NCBI GenBank assembly: GCA_963830485.1
Contig: CAWHNE010000016.1
Coordinates: 156,086-220,085 of the forward strand
Direction: 5' to 3'
Length of the DNA stretch: 64,000 nucleotides
DNA from: CAIWHR01 sp963830485
Lineage (GTDB): Bacteria; Pseudomonadota; Gammaproteobacteria; Burkholderiales; Casimicrobiaceae
Every line of letters begins with the position of its first letter. The stretch's first letter is position 1. Below the pieces are notes generated by a model that was not told the origin of the DNA, searched no databases, and was given only the letters and a program-made list of their open reading frames with translations. Shown in pieces: positions 1 through 8,734 of the stretch. The position numbers and the translations under genes are program-made.

Positions 1-624
1 GACAAGCGGCGACAGCACGAGCCGCGCGAGCCCCGCCCGCTCGCCGCGCGCGTGCATCGCCGCGGCCTGCAGCGTCGTATAGTGGTTTTGCTTCGCCAGA
101 TAGTCGTCGAGCGATTCGGCGGACGCATGGAGGAGGTCGCCCTCGAGCCGCGCCACGGGGCCGTCGCAGAGCACGTGCTCGTGGACGGGATCCTCGCTCC
201 AGCGCGCGCGGCGCCGGTCGAACAGCCGCACGTTCCAGTCCGGATAGCCCTCGCCATGCGCGAGCCAGCGGCCGAGGAAGCGGTTGCGGCGCGCGAACGC
301 GTACGCAGCCGCGCGCGGCGCAGAGAGCTCTTGCGCGATCGACGCGGCGAGCTCGGGCGTCACGCGCTCGTCCGCATCGAGACACAGCACCCAGTCGTAA
401 GTGGCCGCGCCGACGGCGAACGCTTTCTGCGCGCCGAACCCCGGCCACTCGCGCTCGATCACCCGCGCGCCCCGGCGCCGCGCGATTTCCACGGTATCAT
501 CGCGGCTGCCCGAGTCGACGACGACGACCTCGCCGGCGAACGCCGCCGACGCGAGGCAGTCCGCGATCTCGGCGGCGGCATCGCGCGTGATCACACAGAG
601 ACTCAAGGGAAGCGGCCCGGACAT
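1..624 (-). CDS. Family 2 glycosyltransferase, LPS core type (partial, 3' end off the window)
   Basis: Translating the minus strand from an ATG at 624 gives 208 codons open to the window edge, so the C-terminus is missing. The start MSGPLPLSLCVITRD is followed by a nucleotide-sugar binding segment (VVDSGSRDDT, residues 35-44) and the acidic metal/sugar motif LDADER (about 82-87), the hallmarks of inverting GT-A family 2 enzymes. The later stretch with the RRNRFLGRW and PDWNVRLF segments resembles the WaaE/KdtX group, which adds glucose to the inner core of lipopolysaccharide at the cytoplasmic face of the inner membrane. It is divergent from waaC and waaA, which fits a core-LPS role. The exact acceptor sugar cannot be told from sequence. 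Confidence 0.85.
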   Translation of the reverse strand, partial: MSGPLPLSLCVITRDAAAEIADCLASAAFAGEVVVVDSGSRDDTVEIARRRGARVIEREWPGFGAQKAFAVGAATYDWVLCLDADERVTPELAASIAQELSAPRAAAYAFARRNRFLGRWLAHGEGYPDWNVRLFDRRRARWSEDPVHEHVLCDGPVARLEGDLLHASAESLDDYLAKQNHYTTLQAAAMHARGERAGLARLVLSPLV

Positions 625-690
625 GCGCCTCGCCGTTGCGGAAGCCGCGACGGCGTGCTCGTTCGAATGGCGCGCATTCTACGGGAAATC

Positions 691-765
691 GGGGACAGAT
701 CACGTTTTCTGACGCCGTTGAACGCGCAAAAGCAGTCGAGGATTGCGAAAACGTGGTCTGTCCCC
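691..765. repeat. REP-like palindrome at the waaC 5' end
   Basis: Inverted arms GGGGACAGATCACGTTTTC (691-709) and its near-complement (747-765, one mismatch) flank a 37-nt centre. The same arm sequence recurs at 45675-45745 and 50661-50730. The likely waaC start codon (GTG at 753) lies inside the right arm. The element occupies the divergent gap between the glycosyltransferase gene and waaC. Confidence 0.85.
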
Positions 766-1742
766 CAAGCGGCGCGCTCGTCGTCCGGCCTTCGTCGCTG
801 GGCGATATCGTCCACGCGCTTGCGCTCGTCGCCGACATCCGTGCGCACCGGCCCGAGCTCGCCGTCGACTGGGTCGCCGAGGAAGCGTTCGCGCCGCTCG
901 TCGCCCTCGACCGCGGCGTGCGGCGCGTGATCCCCGTCGCGCTGCGCCGCTGGCGGCGGCGACCCTTCTCGACCACGACGTGGCGCGAGATGGCGGGGTT
1001 TCGCCGCGACCTGCGACGCGACGAGTACGTCGCGGTGCTCGATCTGCAGGAGCAGGTCAAGGGCGCGCTCGTCGCGCGGCTCGCGCGCGGACCGCGGCAC
1101 GGGCCGGACCGCGCGAGCATCCGGGAGCCGGTCGCAACACTCGCGCACGAGCATCATCACGCGATCGATCCCGATCAGCACCTGATCGATCGCTGCCGTG
1201 CGCTCGCCGCCGCTGCGCTGGGCTACCGCGCCGACGGCCCGCCGCGCTTCGGCATCGCCGCGCCGCCGCCCGCCGCCGAAACGCCAATCCCGGATCGGCC
1301 CTACCTCGTGTTCCTGCACGCGACGAGCCGCGCCGACAAGCTGTGGCCGGAGGCGCAGTGGCGCGCGCTGATCGCGGCGTTCGCCGGCGCGGGATTCGCA
1401 GTTTTGTTGCCGTGGGGCACGCCAGCCGAGCACGCGCGCAGCGAGCGGCTCGCCGCGGGCGAGGCGGCCGCGAGCATTCCGCCGAAGCAGGCGCTGCCCG
1501 CGCTTTCGACGCTCCTCGCGCGCGCGGAGCTCGTGGTCGGTGTCGACACCGGCCTCGTCCACCTCGCCGCCGCGCTCGGCGCGCCGACGGTCTCGCTGTT
1601 CGTCGCGACCGATCCGCGGCTCGCCGGGGTGGCACGCGCGAGCTCGCTTGCGCGCGATCTCGGCGGCGTCGGCATCGTTCCGTCGGTCGGCGACGTGCAG
1701 GACGCCGCGGGCGCGCTCATGCAGCGCGCGCCGCGCTGCTGA
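753..1742 (+). CDS. waaC: Lipopolysaccharide heptosyltransferase I
   Basis: This is a family 9 glycosyltransferase that adds the first L-glycero-D-manno-heptose to Kdo2-lipid A in the cytoplasm. The N-terminal signature VRPSSLGDIVHALALVADI matches the usual heptosyltransferase 'SSLGDxxH' start. Near the C-terminus, GVDTGLVHLAAALGAPTVSLF is the ADP-heptose binding segment. The frame is open back to an ATG at 636, but that adds about 39 residues with no family counterpart. I prefer the GTG at 753 (329 aa), which has GAGGA ten bases upstream (738-742). That GTG lies inside a REP-like repeat arm, so the native start was probably rewritten when the repeat arrived. waaA follows 7 bp downstream. Confidence 0.85.
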   Translation: MVCPPSGALVVRPSSLGDIVHALALVADIRAHRPELAVDWVAEEAFAPLVALDRGVRRVIPVALRRWRRRPFSTTTWREMAGFRRDLRRDEYVAVLDLQEQVKGALVARLARGPRHGPDRASIREPVATLAHEHHHAIDPDQHLIDRCRALAAAALGYRADGPPRFGIAAPPPAAETPIPDRPYLVFLHATSRADKLWPEAQWRALIAAFAGAGFAVLLPWGTPAEHARSERLAAGEAAASIPPKQALPALSTLLARAELVVGVDTGLVHLAAALGAPTVSLFVATDPRLAGVARASSLARDLGGVGIVPSVGDVQDAAGALMQRAPRC

Positions 1743-1749
1743 GGGCGCG

Positions 1750-3051
1750 ATGTCGCATGCGGTCTACACGCTGCTCGTGCATCTCGCGCTGCCGTTCGTG
1801 CCCCTCAGGTTGTGGTGGCGCGGTCGCCGCGAGCCGCTCTATCGAACGCATATCGGCGAGCGCTATGGCCGCTACGCGGCGACGCTCGCCGTGCGCAAGC
1901 CGGTGCTCTGGATCCATGCGGTCTCGCTGGGCGAGACGCGCGCCGCGGCGCCGCTCGTGGAGCGCGCACTTTCGGCGTTCCCGTCGGCCACGGTGCTCCT
2001 GACCTGCATGACCGCGACCGGCCGCGCCGCCGGCCAAACGCTGTTCGGCGACCGTGTCGCGCAGGCCTGGCTGCCCTATGATGCGCCGTTCGCCGTGCGT
2101 GCGTTCCTCGCACACTGGCAGCCCGCGGCGGGACTGCTCCTCGAGACCGAGCTATGGCCGAACCTCGTCGCCGGGGCGCGCGCGGCCGGCATACCGCTCT
2201 ATCTCGTCAACGCACGGCTGTCGGAACGCTCGGCGGCTCGTTACGCACGCGTCCCGGCGCTTGCGCGGTCCATGCTCGCCGCGCTGGCCGGCGTCGCCGC
2301 GCAGGCCGCGCCCGATGCGCAGCGGCTCACGGCGCTCGGCGCGCCGCAGCCCGTCGTCACCGGCAACCTCAAGTTCGATCTCGACGCACCGGCCAATGCG
2401 CAAGCACGCGCCGCGGAGCTCCGGACGAAGTTCGGCGTCGCACGTGCGGTCTTCGTCGCCGCGTCGACGCGCGACGGCGAGGAGGCGCTCATCGTCGACG
2501 CGCTCGCCGCGGGCGGGCTGCCGGCGGGCGCGCTGACGGTCATCGTGCCGCGCCATCCGCAGCGGTTCGACGCGGTGGCCGATCTCCTGCGCGCGCGCGG
2601 GGTCCGCTTCGTCCGACGCAGCGCCGATGCGCCCGTTCCATCGGAGGTCGACGTCGTGCTCGGCGACTCGATGGGTGAGCTCTTCGCCTACTATGCTGCG
2701 GCGGATGTCGCGTTCGTGGGCGGCAGCCTGCTGCCGCTGGGCGGCCAGAACCTGATCGAGGCGATCACTGCCGGCTGCCCGACGCTCGTCGGACCGCACA
2801 TGTTCAATTTCGCCGAAGCCACGCGCAATGCGCTAGCGGCGGGCGCCGCGCTCGAGATCGCCGATGCGACCGCGTTGGTCGGCACCGTCGGCGAGCTGCT
2901 GGCCGATCGCGCGCGGCGCGAGCGGATGCGCGACGCCGCTCTCGCCTTCCGCGCCGAGCACCGCGGCGCCGCAGACCGGCTGTGGACGTGGCTCGAGCCG
3001 AAGCTCGCGGCGGCGCTCGCCGGGACCGTCAGCCGCGGAGCTGGCGGTTGA
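1750..3051 (+). CDS. waaA: 3-deoxy-D-manno-octulosonic acid (Kdo) transferase
   Basis: WaaA transfers Kdo from CMP-Kdo to the lipid A precursor at the inner membrane, before WaaC acts. The 433-residue protein has the expected length. A hydrophobic N-terminal anchor (about residues 4-20) is followed by the WIHAVSLGET motif holding the catalytic-region glutamate. The C-terminal domain carries GGSLLPLGGQNLIEA and GPHMFNFAEA, the GT-B nucleotide-sugar site. The start ATG lies 7 bp after the waaC stop with GAGGG overlapping it, so the two are likely co-translated. The gene ends 23 bp inside the converging tolC gene. Confidence 0.95.
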   Translation: MSHAVYTLLVHLALPFVPLRLWWRGRREPLYRTHIGERYGRYAATLAVRKPVLWIHAVSLGETRAAAPLVERALSAFPSATVLLTCMTATGRAAGQTLFGDRVAQAWLPYDAPFAVRAFLAHWQPAAGLLLETELWPNLVAGARAAGIPLYLVNARLSERSAARYARVPALARSMLAALAGVAAQAAPDAQRLTALGAPQPVVTGNLKFDLDAPANAQARAAELRTKFGVARAVFVAASTRDGEEALIVDALAAGGLPAGALTVIVPRHPQRFDAVADLLRARGVRFVRRSADAPVPSEVDVVLGDSMGELFAYYAAADVAFVGGSLLPLGGQNLIEAITAGCPTLVGPHMFNFAEATRNALAAGAALEIADATALVGTVGELLADRARRERMRDAALAFRAEHRGAADRLWTWLEPKLAAALAGTVSRGAGG

Positions 3052-4375
3052 CATCCTCGAGATCGGTGTCGCTCAGCGTGCCGATCGCCGCCTTGAGCCG
3101 CAGCCAGCCGATGATGTAGTTGAAGTACGCTTGCGCGAGGTCGCGCCGCGTCGAGTAGACGTTCTGCTGGACGTTCAGCACGTCAAGGAACGTGCGCACG
3201 CCGACCTCCTGCCCGAGCACGTTCGACTGGTAGGCCGATTCGGCCGACAGGACCGCCTGCTCGAACGCCTTCACGGAAGCGACCGAGCTCACGACGCCCG
3301 TGTAGCCCGTCTGCGCCAGTGTGAACGCGGTCCGCCGGGCGAATTCGAGGTCCTGCCGCGCCTTGTCCTGGAGCGCGATCGCCTGCCGCACCTGCGATTC
3401 GACGAATCCGCCCTGGTAGATCGGGACCGCAAGCTGCACGCCCACCGCGCCGGTCGTCGACCAGCTCGAGAAGCCGAGGTTGATCGAGCCGCCGCCGTAG
3501 TTCGCGTACGAGTAGCTCGCGATCAGGTCGAGTGTCGGGTAGTGGCCCGCACGCGCGCGATCGATCTGCAGCGTCGCGATGTCGAAGTTCTTTTCCGAGA
3601 CCTTGACGTTCAGATTGTCCGTGCGCGAGCGGTCGACCCAGTACTGAAGGTTGTCCGGGTCGGGCGGGACAGGCTTGAGCCCGGCCCCAAGGCGCTTCAG
3701 CTCCTTCGGGAACCGACCGATGATCGCGCGGAGCACCGTGACCTTGTTGTCGTAGTCGTTGCGCGTCGCGATTTCTTGCGCGACGATCTGATCGTATTTG
3801 GCCTGCGCTTCGTTCGTGTCGGTGATCGTCGCGACGCCGACCTCGAAGTTGCGCTTCGCCTGCGCGAGCGACTCCGACACCGCCTTCTTCTGGCTTTCGG
3901 CGAGCTCGATGTTGAACTGGGCGAGCAGCACGTCGAAATAGGCGACGGCCACGCGGAGGATCAGGTCCTGCCGCGCGAGCTCGAGTACATCGTTCGACTG
4001 CGCGACCTGCTGCTTCGCCTGGTCGTAGGCGACGAGATTCTGGTAGCGGAACAGCGGCTGCGACGCGGACACGAGCGCGGTGCCCTGGAAATAGGTACGA
4101 GCGTCGGTGGTCGGCGGGTCCGTCTTGATCTTCGCGTCGTAGCGGTTCTCGGTCGCCGTCCCCGATGCCGAGGCTACTGGCAAGAGCCCGGCCTTCGCCT
4201 GGGGCACCGCTTCCTGCGTCGCCTGCCAGTTCGCCTGCGCCGAGGCGAGCGCCGGATCGTTCGTCACGGCTTCGCGGTAGATCTGCATCAGGTCCTCGCC
4301 GCGCGCGGGCAGCGCGGCGGCAAGGACAACGAGCGCCGCAGTCAGCGCGAGGGCGGGATTCGATCGGGTCATCAT
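3029..4375 (-). CDS. tolC: TolC family outer-membrane efflux channel
   Basis: The protein has 448 residues. The first 26 form a signal peptide (MMTRSNPALALTAALVV... then ALPARGED). The mature part shows two related halves of long coiled-coil helices, as in TolC, e.g. ANWQATQEAVPQAKAGLLP near residue 45 and a second AGHYPTLDLIASYSY segment. TolC trimers span the outer membrane and periplasm and serve tripartite pumps. An RND adaptor and permease lie just upstream on the same strand, so this is their probable exit duct. It follows pcm and the rhodanese gene in one transcription unit and converges on waaA with a 23-bp overlap. Confidence 0.93.
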   Translation of the reverse strand: MMTRSNPALALTAALVVLAAALPARGEDLMQIYREAVTNDPALASAQANWQATQEAVPQAKAGLLPVASASGTATENRYDAKIKTDPPTTDARTYFQGTALVSASQPLFRYQNLVAYDQAKQQVAQSNDVLELARQDLILRVAVAYFDVLLAQFNIELAESQKKAVSESLAQAKRNFEVGVATITDTNEAQAKYDQIVAQEIATRNDYDNKVTVLRAIIGRFPKELKRLGAGLKPVPPDPDNLQYWVDRSRTDNLNVKVSEKNFDIATLQIDRARAGHYPTLDLIASYSYANYGGGSINLGFSSWSTTGAVGVQLAVPIYQGGFVESQVRQAIALQDKARQDLEFARRTAFTLAQTGYTGVVSSVASVKAFEQAVLSAESAYQSNVLGQEVGVRTFLDVLNVQQNVYSTRRDLAQAYFNYIIGWLRLKAAIGTLSDTDLEDVNRQLRG

Positions 4376-4422
4376 ATCCGTTCCATGAGTCAGGGCGGCG
4401 AGTCCGCGCGTGCGGCGGCGCC

Positions 4423-4749
4423 TCAATATCGTTTCATTCCGGGCTCGACCTCGGCTGCCCATTCCTCGACGCCGCCACGCAGGTTGTGGACCTGCGCGAA
4501 GCCGGCACGCTTCAGCATCATCGCGGCGTGGAAGCTCCGGTGCCCGTGATGGCACACCATCACGAGCGGGTGGCCGGCCGGCACTTCGCCGATGCGCGTC
4601 GCGAGCTCGCCAAGCGGTATCGACAGCGAGCCGTCGATCCGGCAGTAGTCGAACTCCCACGGCTCGCGCACGTCGATCAGAACCGGCTGCGGCCGTGACG
4701 CGTCGGCCCGCCAGTGGATGAGCTCGGCGGGACCGAGATGCGGGATCAA
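4423..4749 (-). CDS. Rhodanese-like domain protein
   Basis: This is a single rhodanese domain of 108 residues. It has the start-of-domain LIDVREPWEFDYCRIDGSLSI and an active-site loop CHHGHRS, in which the catalytic cysteine (about residue 67) heads the loop. Single-domain rhodaneses of this kind bind persulfide sulfur; the substrate here is unknown. The most economical start is TTG at 4749, which overlaps the pcm stop as TTGA, because no ATG or GTG lies nearby in frame. The order pcm-rhodanese-tolC recurs in betaproteobacteria, so the gene is probably translationally coupled to pcm. Confidence 0.85.
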   Translation of the reverse strand: MIPHLGPAELIHWRADASRPQPVLIDVREPWEFDYCRIDGSLSIPLGELATRIGEVPAGHPLVMVCHHGHRSFHAAMMLKRAGFAQVHNLRGGVEEWAAEVEPGMKRY

Positions 4750-5396
4750 AACCGGAACCGCGATGGCGTCGCGGCATTCTTGAGCGGATCGATCACAGTT
4801 TCGAAGAGATCCTGCGCCGTCACCGATCCCGGCGCCGTCCAGCGCACGATCCGTGCGCTCATCGCCGGCGCGTCGCCGACCACGGCGAAGATGCGCCCGC
4901 CGGGCTTGAGCTGACGCACGAAGCTGTCCGGCAGCACCGGCGTCGATCCAGTCAGCACGATCGCGTCGTACAGGCCCGTGCCGAAACCGCGCGCGCCGTC
5001 GCCCACGGCGAGCTCGACCGGCGGCACGCCGGCGCGCGCGAGCTTCGGGGCCGCCTCCGAGGACAGCCGCGGATCGATCTCGACGCTCGTTACCTGCGTG
5101 CCCATGCTCGCGAGCAGCGCCGTCAGGTAGCCGCTTCCCGTGCCGATCTCGAGCACGCTCTCGCCGGCCCTGAGCTTCAGCTCCTGCACCGCACGGGCTT
5201 CCATCTTCGGCGTCCACATCTTCTGGCCGCCGGGAAGCGGGATCTCGAGGTCCGCGAACGCGAGCGCGCGGTAGGCGGCCGGCACGAACTCCTCGCGCCG
5301 GACCGCGAACAACAGGTCGAGCACGTCCTGATCGAGCACGTCCCAGGTGCGGACCTGCTGCTCGATCATGTTGAAGCGCGCCTGCTCGATGTCCAT
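4746..5396 (-). CDS. pcm: Protein-L-isoaspartate O-methyltransferase family protein
   Basis: The 216-residue protein uses S-adenosylmethionine to methylate isoaspartyl residues for repair of aged proteins in the cytosol. It begins MDIEQARFNMIEQQVRTWDV, a start typical of the betaproteobacterial Pcm-like branch. The SAM-binding motif VLEIGTGSGYLTALLA lies near residue 80, and the post-I acidic turn VTSVEIDP follows. It is the first gene of a probable pcm-rhodanese-tolC operon behind the promoter at 5576-5552. Proteins of this branch often carry substitutions in the substrate site, so true repair activity is less certain than the fold. Confidence 0.88.
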   Translation of the reverse strand: MDIEQARFNMIEQQVRTWDVLDQDVLDLLFAVRREEFVPAAYRALAFADLEIPLPGGQKMWTPKMEARAVQELKLRAGESVLEIGTGSGYLTALLASMGTQVTSVEIDPRLSSEAAPKLARAGVPPVELAVGDGARGFGTGLYDAIVLTGSTPVLPDSFVRQLKPGGRIFAVVGDAPAMSARIVRWTAPGSVTAQDLFETVIDPLKNAATPSRFRF

Positions 5397-5532
5397 GCGG
5401 GTTGGCCGAATCGCCGGGAGTTCGGGAGCTGTGATGATGGACCGCTGGCGTCGCGTCGTCAGTGACGGAAGTCACGGCGCCGTCCGCGCCAGCGGCGGCC
5501 GGAACCTTCGCGCCGCAAACCCGCAGGGCCAC

Positions 5533-5581
5533 AACTGACCCGTAGTCAGTTATTATGCCGGGCGCCATTATCGCACGTCAA
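5533..5581 (-). promoter_or_regulatory. Promoter and candidate operator for pcm-rhodanese-tolC
   Basis: On the minus strand, TTGACG (5581-5576) is separated by 18 bp from CATAAT (5557-5552). The next bases form a perfect 7-bp inverted repeat, AACTGAC-CCGTA-GTCAGTT (5533-5551), placed where transcription should start. A repressor of the TetR or MarR kind could bind there, but none is encoded nearby. A second -10-like GATAAT lies at 5572-5567. The promoter begins only 17 bp after the RND permease stop codon. Confidence 0.6.
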
Positions 5582-5597
5582 ATGCCGCGGACCGGCG

Positions 5598-8500
5598 TCA
5601 CTCGGCCGGTCCGTGCACCGGCTCGGCGGCGGCGCCGCTCGCCGCGCGGCGCGCGGCGCGCCTCGCCTTGTGCCACTCGACGAAACGGTCGAGGTAGGTG
5701 TAGAGCACCGGGACGACGACGAGCGTCAGGAGCGTCGACGTGATCACGCCGCCGATGATCGCCCGCCCCATCGGCGCCTGCGTCTCGCCGCTTTCGCCCA
5801 GGCCGAGAGCGAGCGGCAGCATGCCGAAGACCATCGCCGCCGTCGTCATCAGGATCGGCCGCAGCCGGACCTGCCCCGCCGACAGCAGCGATTCGCGCAG
5901 CGGCGCGCCGCCGCGCCGCGCGCGGTTGGCGAAATCCACCAGCAGGATCGCGTTCTTCGTGACGAGGCCCATCAGCATGACGAAGCCGATCATCGAGAGG
6001 ATGTTGAGCGTCGTGCCGGTCAGTAGCAGCGCGAGCAGCACGCCGATAAGCGTGAAGGGCAAGGACATCATGATCGCGACCGGCTGCATGAAGCTCGCGA
6101 ACTGCGAGGCGAGCACGAGGTAGATGAAGATGATCGCGAGCCCGAGGGCCGAGAGCAGCGCCGCGAACGACTCCTGCGTGTCCTCCTGCTGGCCGGCGAC
6201 GACGAAGCGGTAGCCGGGCGGCAGCTTCGTCGCCTTCATGATCTTGTCGATGTCGTCGCTGACGTTGGCCGCCCCCCGCCCCTCGACGTTCGCGTAGAGC
6301 GCGACCCGCCGCTGCAGGTCCTGCCGCTTGATGATCTGCGGCGACGTCGATTCGACGATCTCGGCGACCTGGCGCAACGGAACCATCCGCAGTTCGCCGT
6401 TGGGCCCGCGTTTGTTGGTCGACAGGTACAGGTTGGCCATGTCGGAGGCGAGCCGGCGATCCTCGCGGGGCAGTTGGACGTTGACCTCGTAGTTCTGGCC
6501 ATCGGGGCCGAGCCAGTAGCTGACCGTCTCGCCGGCGACGAGCGTGCGGATCGTCTGCCCGACCTGCTGCACCGACACGCCGAGATCGGCAGCGACGTCG
6601 TTGTTGAGCCGGATCGACAGCGCCGGGCTCGCCGCCTTCTCGGAAGTCTCCATGTCGGCGACGCCGGGAATCCTGCCGACCTCCTGCGCGAAGTCGTTAA
6701 TCAGCGTCTTCAGCGTGTCGGGATCGGGGCCGAGCAGGTTGACCCAAATCGGACGGTCGTAGCCGAGCGCGAGCTCGATCCCCGGGATCGGCTGCAGCGC
6801 CTTACGGATCGCGCGCTCGACGTCCTTCTGCGAACGCTCGCGCTTGTCACGGTCGAGGAGCCGCAGGTCGACGCGTGCGTAATTGCGGCCGTCCTGCGTC
6901 CCGACGGTCGTCATCGTCAGCGCAATCTCAGGAAAAGCCTTCAGCAGCGCCTCGACCTCGCGCACCTTGCCGTCGGTGTACTCGAGGCTCGTGCCGACCG
7001 GAGTGTTAAGGCGCAACGAGATGAAGCTCTCGTCGACCTGCGGCTGGAACTCCTTCTCGATGAACGGCAGCAGGCCGAAGCTGCCGGCGAAGATGGCGGC
7101 GGCGGACGCCAGCACGATGCTGCGGTGGTCGAGCGCCCATTCGAGCATGCGGCCGTAGATCTCATGCAGCCATACGACGAAGCTCTCGATCCGATCCATC
7201 AGCCGCCCAAGCCAGGGCGCGCGGCGGAAACGCGAGCCCGGCGGATCGTGCCAGACCGAGGACAGCATCGGGTCCAGCGTGAAGGAGACGAACAGGCTCA
7301 TCAGCACGGCAACGGCGACGGTCAGCCCGAACTGGAAGAAGAACTGCCCGATGATGCCCTTCATGAAGGCGATCGGCACGAACACTGCGACGATCGCCAG
7401 CGTCGTTGCCATCACCGCGAGGCCGATCTCGTCGGTGCCCTCGCGCGCCGCCGCCGGGTGCGTCTTGCCCATCCCGAGGTGCCGCACGATGTTCTCGCGC
7501 ACGACGATCGCGTCGTCGATCAGCAGGCCGATGCAGAGCGACAGCGCCATCAGCGTCATCATGTTGAGCGTGAAGCCGAACGCGTAGAGCGCGATGAACG
7601 TTGCGATCACCGCGATCGGCAACGTGAGCCCGGTGATGATCGTGCTGCGCCAACTGTGCAGGAACAGGAAGACGATCAGCACGGTCAGCGCGGCGCCTTC
7701 GAGGATCGTGCTCTTCACGCGGTCGATGCTCTTCTCGACCTGATCGGCCTGCGAGTAGACGAGCCGCACCTCGACGTCGGGCGGGAGCCGCTGCTTCAGC
7801 GTGTCGAGCGCCGCGCGCACTGCGTGCCCCGTCTCGACGATGTTGGCGTCCTGCGCCTTGCGGATGTCGATCGTGATCGACGGCCGGCCGTTGATCCGCG
7901 AGATCGAGTCGGGCTCCTTCTCACCGTCGATGACGTCGGCAACCTGCGCGAGGTACACGGGGCCGCCCTGCTGCGCGACGATGATCCGCCCGAACTGCGC
8001 CGGGTCCTTGATCTTGCCCTCGACCCGGACGACGGCGTCGTTCTGGCCGCGGGTGATGCGGCCGGCCGGGACGTCCTGGTTGGCGTTCTGGATCGCGCTG
8101 ATCACCTGGTCGACGCCGATGCCGAACGCGTTCAGCGCCGTCGGCTTGATCTGGATGAGGATCTGCCTCGAAATGCGGCCGTTGACGGTGACCTGGGCGA
8201 CGCCGGGGATGTTCTCGAGGGCCTTGACGATCGTCTGGTCGGTGAGCGAGGTGAGCTCGCGCAGCTCGACCGTCGGCGAGATCACCGCGAGCGAGATCGT
8301 CGGCCGGTTGTCCTCGATCTCGACGCGTAGCACCTGCGGGTCCTTGACGTCGCGCGGGAACGTCGGGCGCACCGCGGCGATCTTGTCGCGCGCGTCCTGG
8401 ATCGCCCGCGTGGTTTCGGTGCCGAGCCGGAACTCGATGAAGACCTGGCTCTGCGCCCTCACGCGAGTTGGAGAAGATCCGCTTGACGCCGGAAACGGTG

Positions 8501-8716
8501 TTGACCGCGTACTCGATCGGCTTCGTCACGTCGGATTCGACCACGTCCGGCGAGGCGCCCGGGTAGTTGGTCAGAATCTGCACGTACGGCAGCGTGACGT
8601 CGGGCATTTGCTCGATGCGCAGCCGCGCGTAGGAGAACAGGCCGAGCACGCACGATCCCGACCATCACCATCGTGGCGAAGACCGGGTTCTTGATCGAGA
8701 CGCGGGTAATCCACAT
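5598..8716 (-). pseudogene. RND efflux permease (HAE1/AcrB-like), two frameshifts near the 5' end
   Basis: This is an inner-membrane proton/drug antiporter of about 1,040 residues. Three reading frames must be joined: 8716 to about 8650 (MWITRVSIKNPVFATMVMVGI), about 8649 to 8465 (LGLFSYARLRIEQMPDVTLP...), and 8462 to 5598 (the remaining 954 codons). The total span, 3,119 bp, is not a multiple of three. The proton-relay motif GLLIDDAIVVREN in TM4 and the closing GLVTKNAILLVDFAN segment are intact. The large body with no stop codon argues for recent damage or sequencing error rather than old decay. It lies 18 bp after the adaptor gene and is probably co-transcribed with it. The transported substrate is unknown. 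Confidence 0.88.
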
Positions 8717-8734
8717 GGCGACGACTCCGGGAGA

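Noticed and set aside
655..690. GTTCGAAT resembling a tRNA T-loop
   Set aside because: No cloverleaf could be folded around it.
6474..8330. A 618-codon plus-strand frame
   Set aside because: It is antisense to the RND permease and is made of D/R/H/E-rich shadow sequence.
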